Program-made: the position numbers and the translations under genes
In this document: piece by piece, positions 28,574-37,388 of the stretch
Layout: each line of letters begins with the position of its first letter
Position numbering within the stretch: position 1 is the first letter of the stretch
Assembly: GCA_001507425.1 (NCBI GenBank)
Contig: LMAJ01000003.1
Coordinates: forward strand, 248,001 to 312,000
Source of the DNA: Flavobacteriaceae bacterium CRH
GTDB taxonomy: Bacteria > Bacteroidota > Bacteroidia > Flavobacteriales > Flavobacteriaceae
DNA length: 64,000 nt
Direction of reading: 5' to 3'
The notes under the pieces: generated by a model
Seen by the model: only the letters and a program-made list of their open reading frames with translations
What the model was told of the DNA's origin: nothing
The model's database searches: none

Positions 28574-29796
28574 TTAAAAAAATTATAATAAGTGCTTGTT
28601 TACTTATCTCGTTCGTTTCATTTGCTCAACAAGGTACTTCATCACCATATTCTTTTTACGGAATTGGAGAGGCAAGATTTAAAGGAACCCTGGAAAACAG
28701 ATCGATGGGTGGAGTTGCGATAGAGCAGGATAGTATTCACTTGAATATTGAAAACCCTGCAAGTTATGCCAGTCTTGGACAAACAACTTTTACAGTTGGT
28801 GGAACTTTTGGAACTACAAACATAAAAAGCGATACAGAATCTTCTAAAGCACAAAGATCAACGTTTGATTATTTAGCATTAGGAATTCCGATGGGTAAAT
28901 TTGGTGCAGGTTTTGGTTTGGTGCCTTTATCTTCTGTTGGATATAAAATTTCGGATATTAATACCAGCGAAGGTGCAGTAAACAGCCAGCTTGAAGGAAA
29001 AGGTGGGGTTAATAAAGTATTCTTTGGTTTAGGATATAAAATTACGCCAAAATGGAATGTTGGAGCTGATGTACAATATAATTTTGGTAAAATCTCAACA
29101 ACAACTATAGAGGGTATTTCTGGCGTTCAGGGAGCAACAAGAGAAACAAACGCTTCTGAAATATCAGGAACGAATTTTAATATTGGTACCATGTATCAAA
29201 CTAAAATTGATAAGAAATTAAATTTATATACTAGTTTAAGCTACACTTTTGCAAGTACATTGAAATCAAATAGTACAAGAATTATTGAAGTTGATGGTGA
29301 TCCGGACCCTCATACATATGATCCTTCTCCTAATACATTAAAATTACCGAACAAATTAACTTTCGGTGCGGGTGTAGGAGAAGCCAGAAAATGGTTAGTA
29401 GGTTCGACATTAACTTTTCAGGGAAGTGGAGAACTTGCAAATTATTACAATACAAGTGATAATGTTCGTTACGAAAAATACACAAAATATGCAATTGGGG
29501 GGTATTATGTCCCTAATTACAGCTCATTTTCAAGCTATTTTAGCAGAATTACTTACAGAGCCGGTCTTAAATTTGAGAAATCCGGTTTAGTTGTAAACAA
29601 TGAATCAATTAATGATGTTGGTATGAGTTTGGGTGCAGGATTTCCAATTACCGGAACTTTTTCGAATGTAAACTTCGGAATCGAATTTGGTAAAAAAGGA
29701 ACCGTATCTGCCGGTTTGGTACAAGAAAATTATTTAAACTTTAGTTTAAGTTTCTCTTTCAACGATAAATGGTTCGTGAAAAGTAAATTTAATTAA
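28570..29796 (+). CDS. Putative outer-membrane beta-barrel protein
   Basis: The protein has 408 aa with a signal peptide (LLISFVSFAQ). The mature part starts with SSPYSFYGIGE..RSMGGVAI and ENPASYASL, as in Bacteroidota FadL-like/PorV-like barrels, and continues with alternating glycine-aromatic strands (FGAGFGLVPLSSVGYKI) up to a final phenylalanine-rich strand. It is probably an outer-membrane barrel; cargo or role is unknown. It sits in a cell-envelope cluster with lptC and is translationally coupled to coaX. Confidence 0.8.
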   Translation: MIKKIIISACLLISFVSFAQQGTSSPYSFYGIGEARFKGTLENRSMGGVAIEQDSIHLNIENPASYASLGQTTFTVGGTFGTTNIKSDTESSKAQRSTFDYLALGIPMGKFGAGFGLVPLSSVGYKISDINTSEGAVNSQLEGKGGVNKVFFGLGYKITPKWNVGADVQYNFGKISTTTIEGISGVQGATRETNASEISGTNFNIGTMYQTKIDKKLNLYTSLSYTFASTLKSNSTRIIEVDGDPDPHTYDPSPNTLKLPNKLTFGAGVGEARKWLVGSTLTFQGSGELANYYNTSDNVRYEKYTKYAIGGYYVPNYSSFSSYFSRITYRAGLKFEKSGLVVNNESINDVGMSLGAGFPITGTFSNVNFGIEFGKKGTVSAGLVQENYLNFSLSFSFNDKWFVKSKFN

Positions 29797-29836
29797 ACAT
29801 AAACTTTTCTGTTTTTCTAAGCTCATTACAATTTAC

Positions 29837-29844
29837 TACATTTG
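29837..29844 (+). promoter_or_regulatory. Possible -7 element just before lptC
   Basis: TACATTTG matches TAnnTTTG, ending 4 bases before the lptC ATG. If used, the transcript would begin at or next to the start codon. No clear TTG -33 element was found, so this is tentative. Confidence 0.3.
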
Positions 29845-29848
29845 GCAA

Positions 29849-30400
29849 ATGAATTTACCAAAGAGATATATTTTAACCGTTGTCACAGCTCTTGCTGTGA
29901 CACTGTTTTTTAGTTGCGAAAGTAATTTTAAAGAAGTCCAGAAAATTAACTTTTCAGAATTTGTTCCCGGAAGTGATGCCGATACAGTAGATATAAAATA
30001 TACTGATTCAGGAAGAATAACCGGAGTTTTGAAAAGTCGAAAAATGCTGGATTATTCTAATCTTGATTTTCCGTTTACAGAATTTCCTAAAGGAATTGAT
30101 GTTACTTTATACGATAAAAAACAAAAGCGTACTTTTATAAAATCAAATTATGCGGTTTCGTATAAGCAAACCGGGATTATTGATTTGCAGGGAAAAGTAA
30201 AAATTACTTCAGAAACCGGTCAGATGCTGGAAACGGAACAATTGTATTTTGATCAGAAAAACGAATGGTTTTATACCGAAAGAAAGTTTAAACTAACAGA
30301 TGCCAAAGGAGTTTCATACGGACAAGGAGTTGATTTTAGTAAAGATTTTAAAGTGATAAATTCACAAAGAGTAACCGGCGAATTTGAAGCCGAAGAATAA
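29849..30400 (+). CDS. lptC: LPS export protein LptC
   Basis: The protein has 183 aa with a lipoprotein-like signal (ALAVTLFFSC, C23), unlike the single membrane anchor of proteobacterial LptC. The mature part has the LptC/OstA beta-jellyroll pattern (MLDYSNLDFPFTEFPKGIDV, SNYAVSYKQTGIIDLQGKV, TEQLYFDQKNEWFYTE). It would pass LPS from the inner-membrane LptBFG to the LptA bridge. First of four closely spaced rightward genes, 52 bp after the barrel protein. Confidence 0.9.
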   Translation: MNLPKRYILTVVTALAVTLFFSCESNFKEVQKINFSEFVPGSDADTVDIKYTDSGRITGVLKSRKMLDYSNLDFPFTEFPKGIDVTLYDKKQKRTFIKSNYAVSYKQTGIIDLQGKVKITSETGQMLETEQLYFDQKNEWFYTERKFKLTDAKGVSYGQGVDFSKDFKVINSQRVTGEFEAEE

Positions 30401-30412
30401 AAATTAAAAACC

Positions 30413-30607
30413 ATGAGTTTCTTAAAATACACACATTATATTTACTTATTAATTGCAATTGCGTTTATTTATGACGGAATTACAAAGCTGGATAATCCTG
30501 AAAATAATTCGTGGTTAAGCTTTTTGATTGCGGGGGTAAGTGTTTTTATGTTTTTCTTTCGAAGAAAATATACCAAAAGATTTGACGATCATTATAAAAA
30601 ACAATAA
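30413..30607 (+). CDS. Small two-helix membrane protein
   Basis: The protein has 64 aa with two hydrophobic segments (about 5-22 and 33-50) and a basic C-terminus (RRKYTKRFDDHYKKQ). It lies 12 bp after lptC and 2 bp before the CNNM-type gene, so it is surely in the same operon. Function unknown. Confidence 0.75.
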   Translation: MSFLKYTHYIYLLIAIAFIYDGITKLDNPENNSWLSFLIAGVSVFMFFFRRKYTKRFDDHYKKQ

Positions 30608-30609
30608 AA

Positions 30610-31869
30610 ATGGAAATTAGTATTATAATACTATGTTTAATACTATCAGCCTTTTTTTCAGGAATGGAAATAGCTTTTATTTCCTCCAATAAAATTTATC
30701 TTGAAATAGAAAAAAAACAAGATAATTTTCTTTCCCAAATCCTTACAAAGCTCACCGAAAACCCTTCAAAGTTTATTGCAGCAATGCTTATTGGCAACAA
30801 TGTTGCTTTGGTAGTTTACGGGTTTTATATGGGAGATTTAATCCTGAAATGTTTCATCAGTTTTGGGTGTCAGTTTTCAAACATCACAAGTTTATTGGTT
30901 CAAACGGCAATTTCTACCTTCGTGGTTTTAATTACTGCAGAATTTTTTCCAAAAGTCTTTTTTCAAATCTATGCAAATTCTTTAATTAAGATTTTTGCAA
31001 TTCCAGCCTATCTTTTTTACAGGTTGTTCTACTATATTTCAACTTTTTTTATCTGGATTTCCGATTTTATTTTGAGAAAATTTTTCAAAACAGAAGGAGA
31101 TCAGGTTCAGTTGTATTTTAGTAAAGTTGAATTAGGAAATTATATTACAGAGCAAATGAGTTCTGTAGAAGATAATCAAGAAGTTGATTCTGAAATTCAG
31201 ATATTTCAAAATGCCTTAGAATTTTCAGGCGTAAAAGCGCGTGATATCATGACGCCGCGAACAGAAATTGTTGACATAGATTTATTTGAAAACATTTCAG
31301 CATTAAAGGAACTATTTATAGAAACAGGATATTCAAAAATTGTAGTAAGCCAAAATTCACTTGATGATATTGTAGGATATGTGCATTCATTTGATTTGTT
31401 TAAAAAACCCAAAACGATAAAATCCGTCTTAATGACTGTAGAGTTCGTTCCTGAAACCATTTCGATAAAAGATGCTCTTAACTTATTAATAAAAAAACGA
31501 AAGAATGTCGCCGTTGTTTTAGATGAACATGGAGGAACTTCAGGCATTATAACGATAGAAGATATAGTTGAAGAACTTTTTGGAGAAATTGAAGATGAGC
31601 ACGATTTAGACGAAGAATTGATAGAACAAGAGTTAGGAGAAAGGAAGTATTTGTTTTCGACACGCTTAGACGTAGAATATTTAAATGAAACTTATAAATT
31701 GGATATTCCCGAAGAGGATTCATACGGAACTTTGGGCGGATTCATTGTAAATTCTACTAAAGAAATCCCGCAAAAAGGAGATGAAATAGTCATTGATCAC
31801 TATCATTTTGTGATCGAAGAGGCATCTAACAAGAAAATAGAATTGGTAAAAATGACGATAAAAGAGTAA
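30610..31869 (+). CDS. CNNM/CorC (hemolysin) family membrane protein with CBS domains
   Basis: The protein has 419 aa: an N-terminal CNNM (DUF21) membrane domain with about four helices (1-190), a CBS pair (about 205-325, beginning DIMTPRTEIVDID), and a CorC_HlyC transporter-associated domain (about 335-415). Family members handle Mg2+ or Co2+ export; in gliding Flavobacterium a relative, GldE, belongs to the same family, but nothing here identifies this copy as GldE. Inner membrane. Cotranscribed with lptC. Confidence 0.88.
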   Translation: MEISIIILCLILSAFFSGMEIAFISSNKIYLEIEKKQDNFLSQILTKLTENPSKFIAAMLIGNNVALVVYGFYMGDLILKCFISFGCQFSNITSLLVQTAISTFVVLITAEFFPKVFFQIYANSLIKIFAIPAYLFYRLFYYISTFFIWISDFILRKFFKTEGDQVQLYFSKVELGNYITEQMSSVEDNQEVDSEIQIFQNALEFSGVKARDIMTPRTEIVDIDLFENISALKELFIETGYSKIVVSQNSLDDIVGYVHSFDLFKKPKTIKSVLMTVEFVPETISIKDALNLLIKKRKNVAVVLDEHGGTSGIITIEDIVEELFGEIEDEHDLDEELIEQELGERKYLFSTRLDVEYLNETYKLDIPEEDSYGTLGGFIVNSTKEIPQKGDEIVIDHYHFVIEEASNKKIELVKMTIKE

Positions 31870-31917
31870 TTTTTTTAGTAATTGAAAAAAAATGTGTAAA
31901 ATAAAACACTAGTTGTA

Positions 31918-31946
31918 TTGTTATTAGCTAGATAATTGTATTTTCG
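31918..31946 (+). promoter_or_regulatory. Promoter of the PPIase gene
   Basis: TTG (31918-31920), 18-base spacer and TATTTTCG (31939-31946), one mismatch from TAnnTTTG. About 30 bases separate it from the start codon. Confidence 0.5.
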
Positions 31947-31977
31947 CAAACTGAATATAAAATTAACGATAATAAAA

Positions 31978-34077
31978 ATGGCAGTTTTAGCAAAAATTAG
32001 ACAGCGTTCCGCTTTATTGATAGGAGTTATTGCACTTGCATTATTTGCATTTATAATACAAGATCTATTCACAAGAGGAAGCTTCGGTCAAAGTTCAAAA
32101 GATGTAGGAAGCATCGACGGAAAAGATATTTCATTTGAAGACTTTAGAGTTAAAGTTAGTAATGTTGAAAAAAGTGGTCAAGGAATTTCTTCTACTGAAG
32201 CTGCAAACAGAGTTTGGGATCAAGAGGTTTCAATCGCTTTATTGTCATCTCAGTTTGACAAATTAGGATTGAGAGTTGGTGAGAAACACCTTTTGGAAGT
32301 TTTAAAATCAGATCCGAATATTGGTAAAAACCCAATGTTTTTAAATGCTGCAGGTGCTTTTGACGTTGCAAAATTTAAAGAATACTTTAAAACAAATCCG
32401 GAAGCAGCACAATATATTTCTGCAAAAGAAAAAGATGCTGAATTAAACGCAAAATTTCAAATCTACAATACATTAGTAAAATCAGGTCTTTATACTACAG
32501 CTAGTGAAGGAAAATTGAAATATGAAATGGAAGCTAACAAAGTAAACTTTGCTTATGCTGCTGCATTATATTCTTCAATTAAAGATAGCGATGTAAAAAT
32601 TTCTGATGATGAAATTGTAGCTTATATGAAGAAAAACGAGAAAAAATTCAAAGCGGATGCAACTCGTGAAATTCAATATGTTTTAGTAGAAGATAAAGCT
32701 TCAAAAGAAGACGAAGCTGATATTAAAGCTAAAATCACGGCTCTTTTAAACGGAAGAGTAGAGTATAACGCAAAAACAGGTAAAAATGATACTTTGCCAG
32801 GTTTTAGAAACGCAACTAACATTGCTGAATTTGTAAACTCAAATTCTGATGTTCCTTACGATTCTACATACGTAGCTAAAAATAATTTACCTGCAGTTGA
32901 TGCTGATAAATTGTTTAGCTTGCCGGCAGGAGCAATATACGGACCATACGTTTATGGAAGATATTATGCGATCTCTAAATCTTTAGGATTTAAATCTGGA
33001 GTTAATGCAAAAGCTAGTCACATCTTAATTGGTTACGAAGGATCTCAGACTCCAAACCAAAAAGAAAAAAGAACCAAAGAAGAAGCTAAAGCTAAAGCAG
33101 AAGAAATTTTAGCTCAGGTTCAGGCTAATCCTGATAGTTTCATGATGTTGGCTTTTACAAGCTCTGATGATTCATCTGCACAACAAGGTGGTGATTTAGG
33201 ATATTTTGGTCAAGGCCAAATGGTAAAACCATTCAATGATTTTGTATTCAATAACGGAATTGGAAAAGTTGGTTTAGTTGAAACTCCTTTTGGATTTCAC
33301 ATCATTAAAATTACAGATAAACAAGACGGAATTCGTTTAGCTACAATTGCTCAAAAAATTGAGCCATCTGAAGCTACTTCTGATAAAGTATTTACATTGG
33401 CAACTAAATTCGAAATGGAAGCTGCTGATAAAGATTTTGCTGCTACAGCAAAACAATTAGGTTTAAAAGTTGCTGCGCCAATTACTGCAAAAGCAATGGA
33501 TGAAGCGTTTGGTCCTCTAGGAAACCAACGTAACATTGTAAGATGGGCATTTGATAAAGAAACGAATACAGGAGACGTAAAACGTTTTGAATTAGCTAAT
33601 ATTGGTCACGTAATTGCACAATATAAAAGCGAAAACAAATCAGGTTTAGTATCGGTTACTGTTGCAAGACCTTATGTTGAGCCAATCTTGAAAAACCAGA
33701 AAAAAGCTGAAATATTAAAAGCTAAAATGACAGGTTCAAGCATCGAAGCTGTTGCTAAAAGTGCAGGTGTTGCAGTTCAGCAAGCTACTAACGTAACTTT
33801 AGATAATCCGGTTTTACCTGGTGGGGTTGGACAAGAGCCTAAAGTTGTTGGTAATGCATATGCTTTAGCTGCAAATAAAGTTTCTGCTCCAATTGAAGGA
33901 AATACAGGAGTTTATGTTGTTAAAAACATTAGTACTGTAAAAGCTCCGGCAGTTGCAAATCATGCTGAATATGTTGCAAAACTAAAAGCACAAAGCGCAT
34001 CTGACGCAAGTAGAATCTTACCAGCGTTAAAAAACAATGCTAAAATTGAAGATAACAGATTGCAATTCAATTACTAG
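31978..34077 (+). CDS. PpiD/SurA-like peptidylprolyl isomerase
   Basis: The protein has 699 aa from the ATG at 31978; an upstream start at 31936 overlaps the promoter and adds an unlikely leader. One membrane anchor (about 12-31) is followed by a SurA-N-like helical chaperone region and a parvulin PPIC domain beginning near AKASHILIGYEG (about 345-450) with DLGYFGQGQMVKPF and TPFGFHIIK, then a second degenerate parvulin-like half. This is the PpiD layout: a periplasmic folding chaperone attached to the inner membrane. Strong terminator follows. Confidence 0.92.
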   Translation: MAVLAKIRQRSALLIGVIALALFAFIIQDLFTRGSFGQSSKDVGSIDGKDISFEDFRVKVSNVEKSGQGISSTEAANRVWDQEVSIALLSSQFDKLGLRVGEKHLLEVLKSDPNIGKNPMFLNAAGAFDVAKFKEYFKTNPEAAQYISAKEKDAELNAKFQIYNTLVKSGLYTTASEGKLKYEMEANKVNFAYAAALYSSIKDSDVKISDDEIVAYMKKNEKKFKADATREIQYVLVEDKASKEDEADIKAKITALLNGRVEYNAKTGKNDTLPGFRNATNIAEFVNSNSDVPYDSTYVAKNNLPAVDADKLFSLPAGAIYGPYVYGRYYAISKSLGFKSGVNAKASHILIGYEGSQTPNQKEKRTKEEAKAKAEEILAQVQANPDSFMMLAFTSSDDSSAQQGGDLGYFGQGQMVKPFNDFVFNNGIGKVGLVETPFGFHIIKITDKQDGIRLATIAQKIEPSEATSDKVFTLATKFEMEAADKDFAATAKQLGLKVAAPITAKAMDEAFGPLGNQRNIVRWAFDKETNTGDVKRFELANIGHVIAQYKSENKSGLVSVTVARPYVEPILKNQKKAEILKAKMTGSSIEAVAKSAGVAVQQATNVTLDNPVLPGGVGQEPKVVGNAYALAANKVSAPIEGNTGVYVVKNISTVKAPAVANHAEYVAKLKAQSASDASRILPALKNNAKIEDNRLQFNY

Positions 34078-34096
34078 TCTTTAGTATAACAAATAA

Positions 34097-34135
34097 AAAA
34101 AACCGAAACGCTCATTTGAATGTTTCGGTTTTTTT
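34097..34135 (+). terminator. Terminator of the PPIase gene
   Basis: AAAAAACCGAAAC (34097-34109) pairs perfectly with GTTTCGGTTTTTT (34122-34134) around a 12-base loop, with a T-run. It lies 19 bp after the stop codon. Confidence 0.93.
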
Positions 34136-34473
34136 ATGGATTTAAGTTTCAAAGTAAATTTTTTGCCAAAATTTAAAACTATAATAACGAATTACTCGTA
34201 TATAATTGTGAACGAGAACTGACTATTGGCAATTACTTTAATTAGGAATTAAATGTTTTTATTTTTCTGTTTATTAAGCAAACTCACGATAATTTCGTAA
34301 TAAAAAAGCTTCTATTTTTCTTTACTATATAGGAATAATAGAAATATAATCTAAAATATTTGTGATATTCAAATTATTACATTTTATTTGTTGAGTTTTT
34401 TGAAACAAATTTAACCACTATTGTAAGATACCGATGATCGATAACTTTAATAATCAGGAATTTAATATTTTTT
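34136..34473. other. 338-bp intergenic region, nothing recognised
   Basis: Very AT-rich sequence between a terminator and a hypothetical gene. I see no gene, RNA fold or repeat of the families noted elsewhere. Confidence 0.6.
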
Positions 34474-34920
34474 ATGTTTAAGTTTTTGTTTAGAAGAAAA
34501 GTGAAAGTATATACCAAAATTGAAAATCATATTTTTGGGATAATTACTGAACTTTTAAAAGTAAGCAGCACCGACATCAACGTTGATGAATTGGGAGGCA
34601 AATATTATTTAAGTAATGAAGAGCAACATTTTAAGGTTACTATATTGAGTAACGATTATGTTATCAGACTTACGAACACTCGCGATTCTGTTGCTGAAAA
34701 GTACGATAAGTTTTTTGTAGAAGATGTTTTGAAAGCTGTTAAAGAAGAAAAACACCGCAGAATGGAACTTGTGTATGATTCTATTACAAATAGTATAGAA
34801 AAAATGGCAGAACGTTTGCACAATACTCTTATCGAATCTAATGAGCAAGAGACTCAAAAAGTACGCCGACTTGAAACCAACAACAACAAACAGGTTAAGA
34901 ATAAAAAAGCAAACTACTAA
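34474..34920 (+). CDS. Hypothetical conserved cytosolic protein
   Basis: The protein has 148 aa without signal or membrane segment. The N-terminus (FLFRRKVKVYTK) is basic; residues about 18-75 alternate strand-like; about 80-125 form an amphipathic, probably coiled helix (VEDVLKAVKEEKHRRMELVYD), and the tail is rich in N, K and Q. I recognise no domain. It is monocistronic with a long leader. Confidence 0.7.
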   Translation: MFKFLFRRKVKVYTKIENHIFGIITELLKVSSTDINVDELGGKYYLSNEEQHFKVTILSNDYVIRLTNTRDSVAEKYDKFFVEDVLKAVKEEKHRRMELVYDSITNSIEKMAERLHNTLIESNEQETQKVRRLETNNNKQVKNKKANY

Positions 34921-34960
34921 TTAAGTTTTTTGTTAAATTAACTACGATAAAAAAATATCT

Positions 34961-35875
34961 TTACAAGATCATTTCTTCATAAGTCAAAATAGTTTCATAT
35001 CCTTTTGAAATAAAATAATCCTTTGGATCATCTTTTGAAAGTACCATTACAAAATCACCGCCCCAGGCGCCAAGACTTTTTACCACTCCTTTAAAATCAG
35101 GAAAAGCAATTTCTTTAATAGTTTGAATTTCTAAAATATTACTCAAATGAATTTCATGCTTTTGAAGATCTAAAGCAAATTCCTTTAAAGTTTTAGCGTT
35201 TAAAGCTGCTTCCGTAATTTTATTATTATCAGCAATATTTTTGGCTAAATCTTCATTTTTGTTATTGTAATAAGCGTTTATAGCAGCCTTGCTATTTTGT
35301 TTTTTATTGAGGTAAACAAAATAAATATTTTTTGTAAAATCTGGATTAAAATCTACAGTTTCTACCACAGGTAAACCTTGCTCCAGACGATAAGTAATTG
35401 CAGTATTATTTTGCGCGCATGCAATATCGTAACCACTGCCTCCAAAACTGTTTTTAAGCAGTGTAAAAGCATCTATTTTAGTCCACTGTGCTATATTATT
35501 TAATAAGGTAGATGAAGTGCCTAATCCCCAATTTTTTGGAAAAGTAAGATGAGTGCTAATTTTATATCCGTCTGCGTTATTTATGAAAGCCGGATTTAAA
35601 AGATAAGCTTCATGTAAAATATTGATCAGAGTGGTTTTTACCGTTTCAATCTTGTCTTGTACATTATTTATAATTTCAGAAAAAAGAATTTTATCATCAA
35701 ACCAAACGTGATTATCATAATTATAACTTTTCCATTGAATTTCCTGATTTGAGCCATTTTCTACAATCAAATTTTGACCAAATTTTGTGGGCAATGCAAA
35801 AGCTTTGGCGCCATCTAAAACTAAATATTCACCTGTAATCAACAGTTTTCCGTTACTATAAAAGGTACTTTTCAT
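34961..35875 (-). CDS. GYDIA-family GHMP kinase (mevalonate-pathway type)
   Basis: The protein has 304 aa. It has the GHMP opening GKLLITGEYLVLDGAKAFALP, an ATP-loop region (PKNWGLGTSSTLLNN) and the family-naming GGSGYDIACA motif, plus a C-terminal LGAWGGDFVM block. It is placed 19 bp downstream of HMG-CoA reductase in one operon, so it probably phosphorylates a mevalonate-pathway intermediate; which step (mevalonate or phosphomevalonate) is not settled from sequence. Confidence 0.88.
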   Translation of the reverse strand: MKSTFYSNGKLLITGEYLVLDGAKAFALPTKFGQNLIVENGSNQEIQWKSYNYDNHVWFDDKILFSEIINNVQDKIETVKTTLINILHEAYLLNPAFINNADGYKISTHLTFPKNWGLGTSSTLLNNIAQWTKIDAFTLLKNSFGGSGYDIACAQNNTAITYRLEQGLPVVETVDFNPDFTKNIYFVYLNKKQNSKAAINAYYNNKNEDLAKNIADNNKITEAALNAKTLKEFALDLQKHEIHLSNILEIQTIKEIAFPDFKGVVKSLGAWGGDFVMVLSKDDPKDYFISKGYETILTYEEMIL

Positions 35876-35894
35876 TCTTATTTCAGCTCTTTAA

Positions 35895-37208
35895 TTATTT
35901 TCTTAAATTCTCAATAAACTCAACTACAGCACTGTGTGATATAGCATTTTTCTTGAAATGAGCTTTAATCAAATGACGTTCGCTTTCGTTAGCTTCAAAC
36001 TGGTTGATGATATTGTTTAAATGCATTTTCATGTGACCTTCCTGAATTCCGGTTGTTGTTAACGAACGTAAAGCGGCAAAATTTTGAGCTAATCCGGCAA
36101 CGGCAACAATTTGCATTAATTCTGCAGCAGATGGTTTTTCGAGAATTTCCAAACACAATTTCACTAAAGGATGTAAAGAAGTCAATCCTCCAACGGTTCC
36201 TAAAGCTAACGGAATTTCCAGCCAAAAAGTAAATATTCCGTTTTCGATCTTAGCATGAGATAAACTTGCATATTGACCATTTCGAGAAGCATAAGCATGA
36301 ACACCGGCTTCAATTGCTCTAAAATCATTTCCTGTTGCAAGAATTACAGCATCAACACCATTCATTATGCCTTTATTATGTGTTACGGCTCTAAAAGGTT
36401 CAACTTCGGCAATTTGAACGGCCTGCACAAAACGTTCTGCAAAATCCTGCGGGTTCGAAATATGTTTTTCTGCTAAATCTTCAATTGGACATGAGACTTC
36501 GGCTCTTACAATGCAATTTGGGACATAATTAGATAAAATACTCATTATTACAGTAAGAATTTCATCTTCTGAAAATAAATCAGAATTCTGAAATTCCTCT
36601 TTTAAAGTCGTAGCAAATTGTTCCAGGCAGGAATTAATAAAATTTGCCCCCATGCTGTCTTTAGTTTCAAAAGTAGCATGAAGCTGGAAATAATTCTCTA
36701 ATAAACTTCTCTTGTCTTTAAGTTTAATATCTAAAATTCCTCCGCCACGTTGCTGCATGTTTTTGGTGATGCTTTGCGTGTCGGAGAAAAATTTAGATTT
36801 TATATTTTCGAAGAAAGATTGCAGTTTTGCCGCATCTCCATTAAAAGTAAAATGTACCTGGCCAATTTTTTCTGTATCCATAACAGTAGCTTTAAATCCG
36901 CCGCGTGTTGCCCAATATTTGGCAGATTTTGAAGCTGCAGCGACAACAGAACTCTCCTCAATGGCCATTGGGATCGTTTTGTAACTTCCGTTAATCAAAA
37001 AATTAGGCGCAACTCCTAAAGGAATATAGAGATTGGTAATCGTATTTTCTATAAAATCATCATGCAGTTGTTGAAGCTTCTCGTCTGAATTCCAGTAATT
37101 TCTTATTATATTAAGCGCTTCGTCAGGCGTTGAAAAATATTCGTTAGCGATCCAGTTTATTTTTTCCTTTTTGGATAATTTAGAAAATCCGGCAACAGCG
37201 TTGTTCAT
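35895..37208 (-). CDS. mvaA: Hydroxymethylglutaryl-CoA reductase, class II
   Basis: The protein has 437 aa, soluble, and lacks the membrane anchor of class I enzymes. Motifs: the ENTITNLYIPLGVAPNF substrate loop, TKDSMGANFIN, VTHNKGIMNGVDAV with the catalytic lysine, a GTVGGLTSLHPL cofactor loop and the C-terminal flap histidine region ending HSAVVEFIENL. It reduces HMG-CoA to mevalonate (or the reverse) and here, with the GHMP kinase downstream, serves isoprenoid synthesis. First gene of a two-gene leftward operon. Confidence 0.95.
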   Translation of the reverse strand: MNNAVAGFSKLSKKEKINWIANEYFSTPDEALNIIRNYWNSDEKLQQLHDDFIENTITNLYIPLGVAPNFLINGSYKTIPMAIEESSVVAAASKSAKYWATRGGFKATVMDTEKIGQVHFTFNGDAAKLQSFFENIKSKFFSDTQSITKNMQQRGGGILDIKLKDKRSLLENYFQLHATFETKDSMGANFINSCLEQFATTLKEEFQNSDLFSEDEILTVIMSILSNYVPNCIVRAEVSCPIEDLAEKHISNPQDFAERFVQAVQIAEVEPFRAVTHNKGIMNGVDAVILATGNDFRAIEAGVHAYASRNGQYASLSHAKIENGIFTFWLEIPLALGTVGGLTSLHPLVKLCLEILEKPSAAELMQIVAVAGLAQNFAALRSLTTTGIQEGHMKMHLNNIINQFEANESERHLIKAHFKKNAISHSAVVEFIENLRK

Positions 37209-37388
37209 TTTCAGTATTTTAAATAGTAATGTTGTGGCAAATATACCAATTTAAGGTTTTGTTTGTAAACTATTTAAAAATTGAAAAGTACGCAATCGTT
37301 ATTTTTTTTAACATTTAACACTTAAAATGTGTATTATGTTTATTTTTTTCACTAAAATTGGGCTCTTTTTATATTTAAATTAATTCAA

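Noticed and set aside
28642..28854. Cysteine-rich 70-aa leftward frame
   Set aside because: Antisense shadow of the outer-membrane protein gene.
31936..31977. Earlier start of the PPIase protein
   Set aside because: Overlaps the promoter -7 element; the family-like N-terminus begins at 31978.
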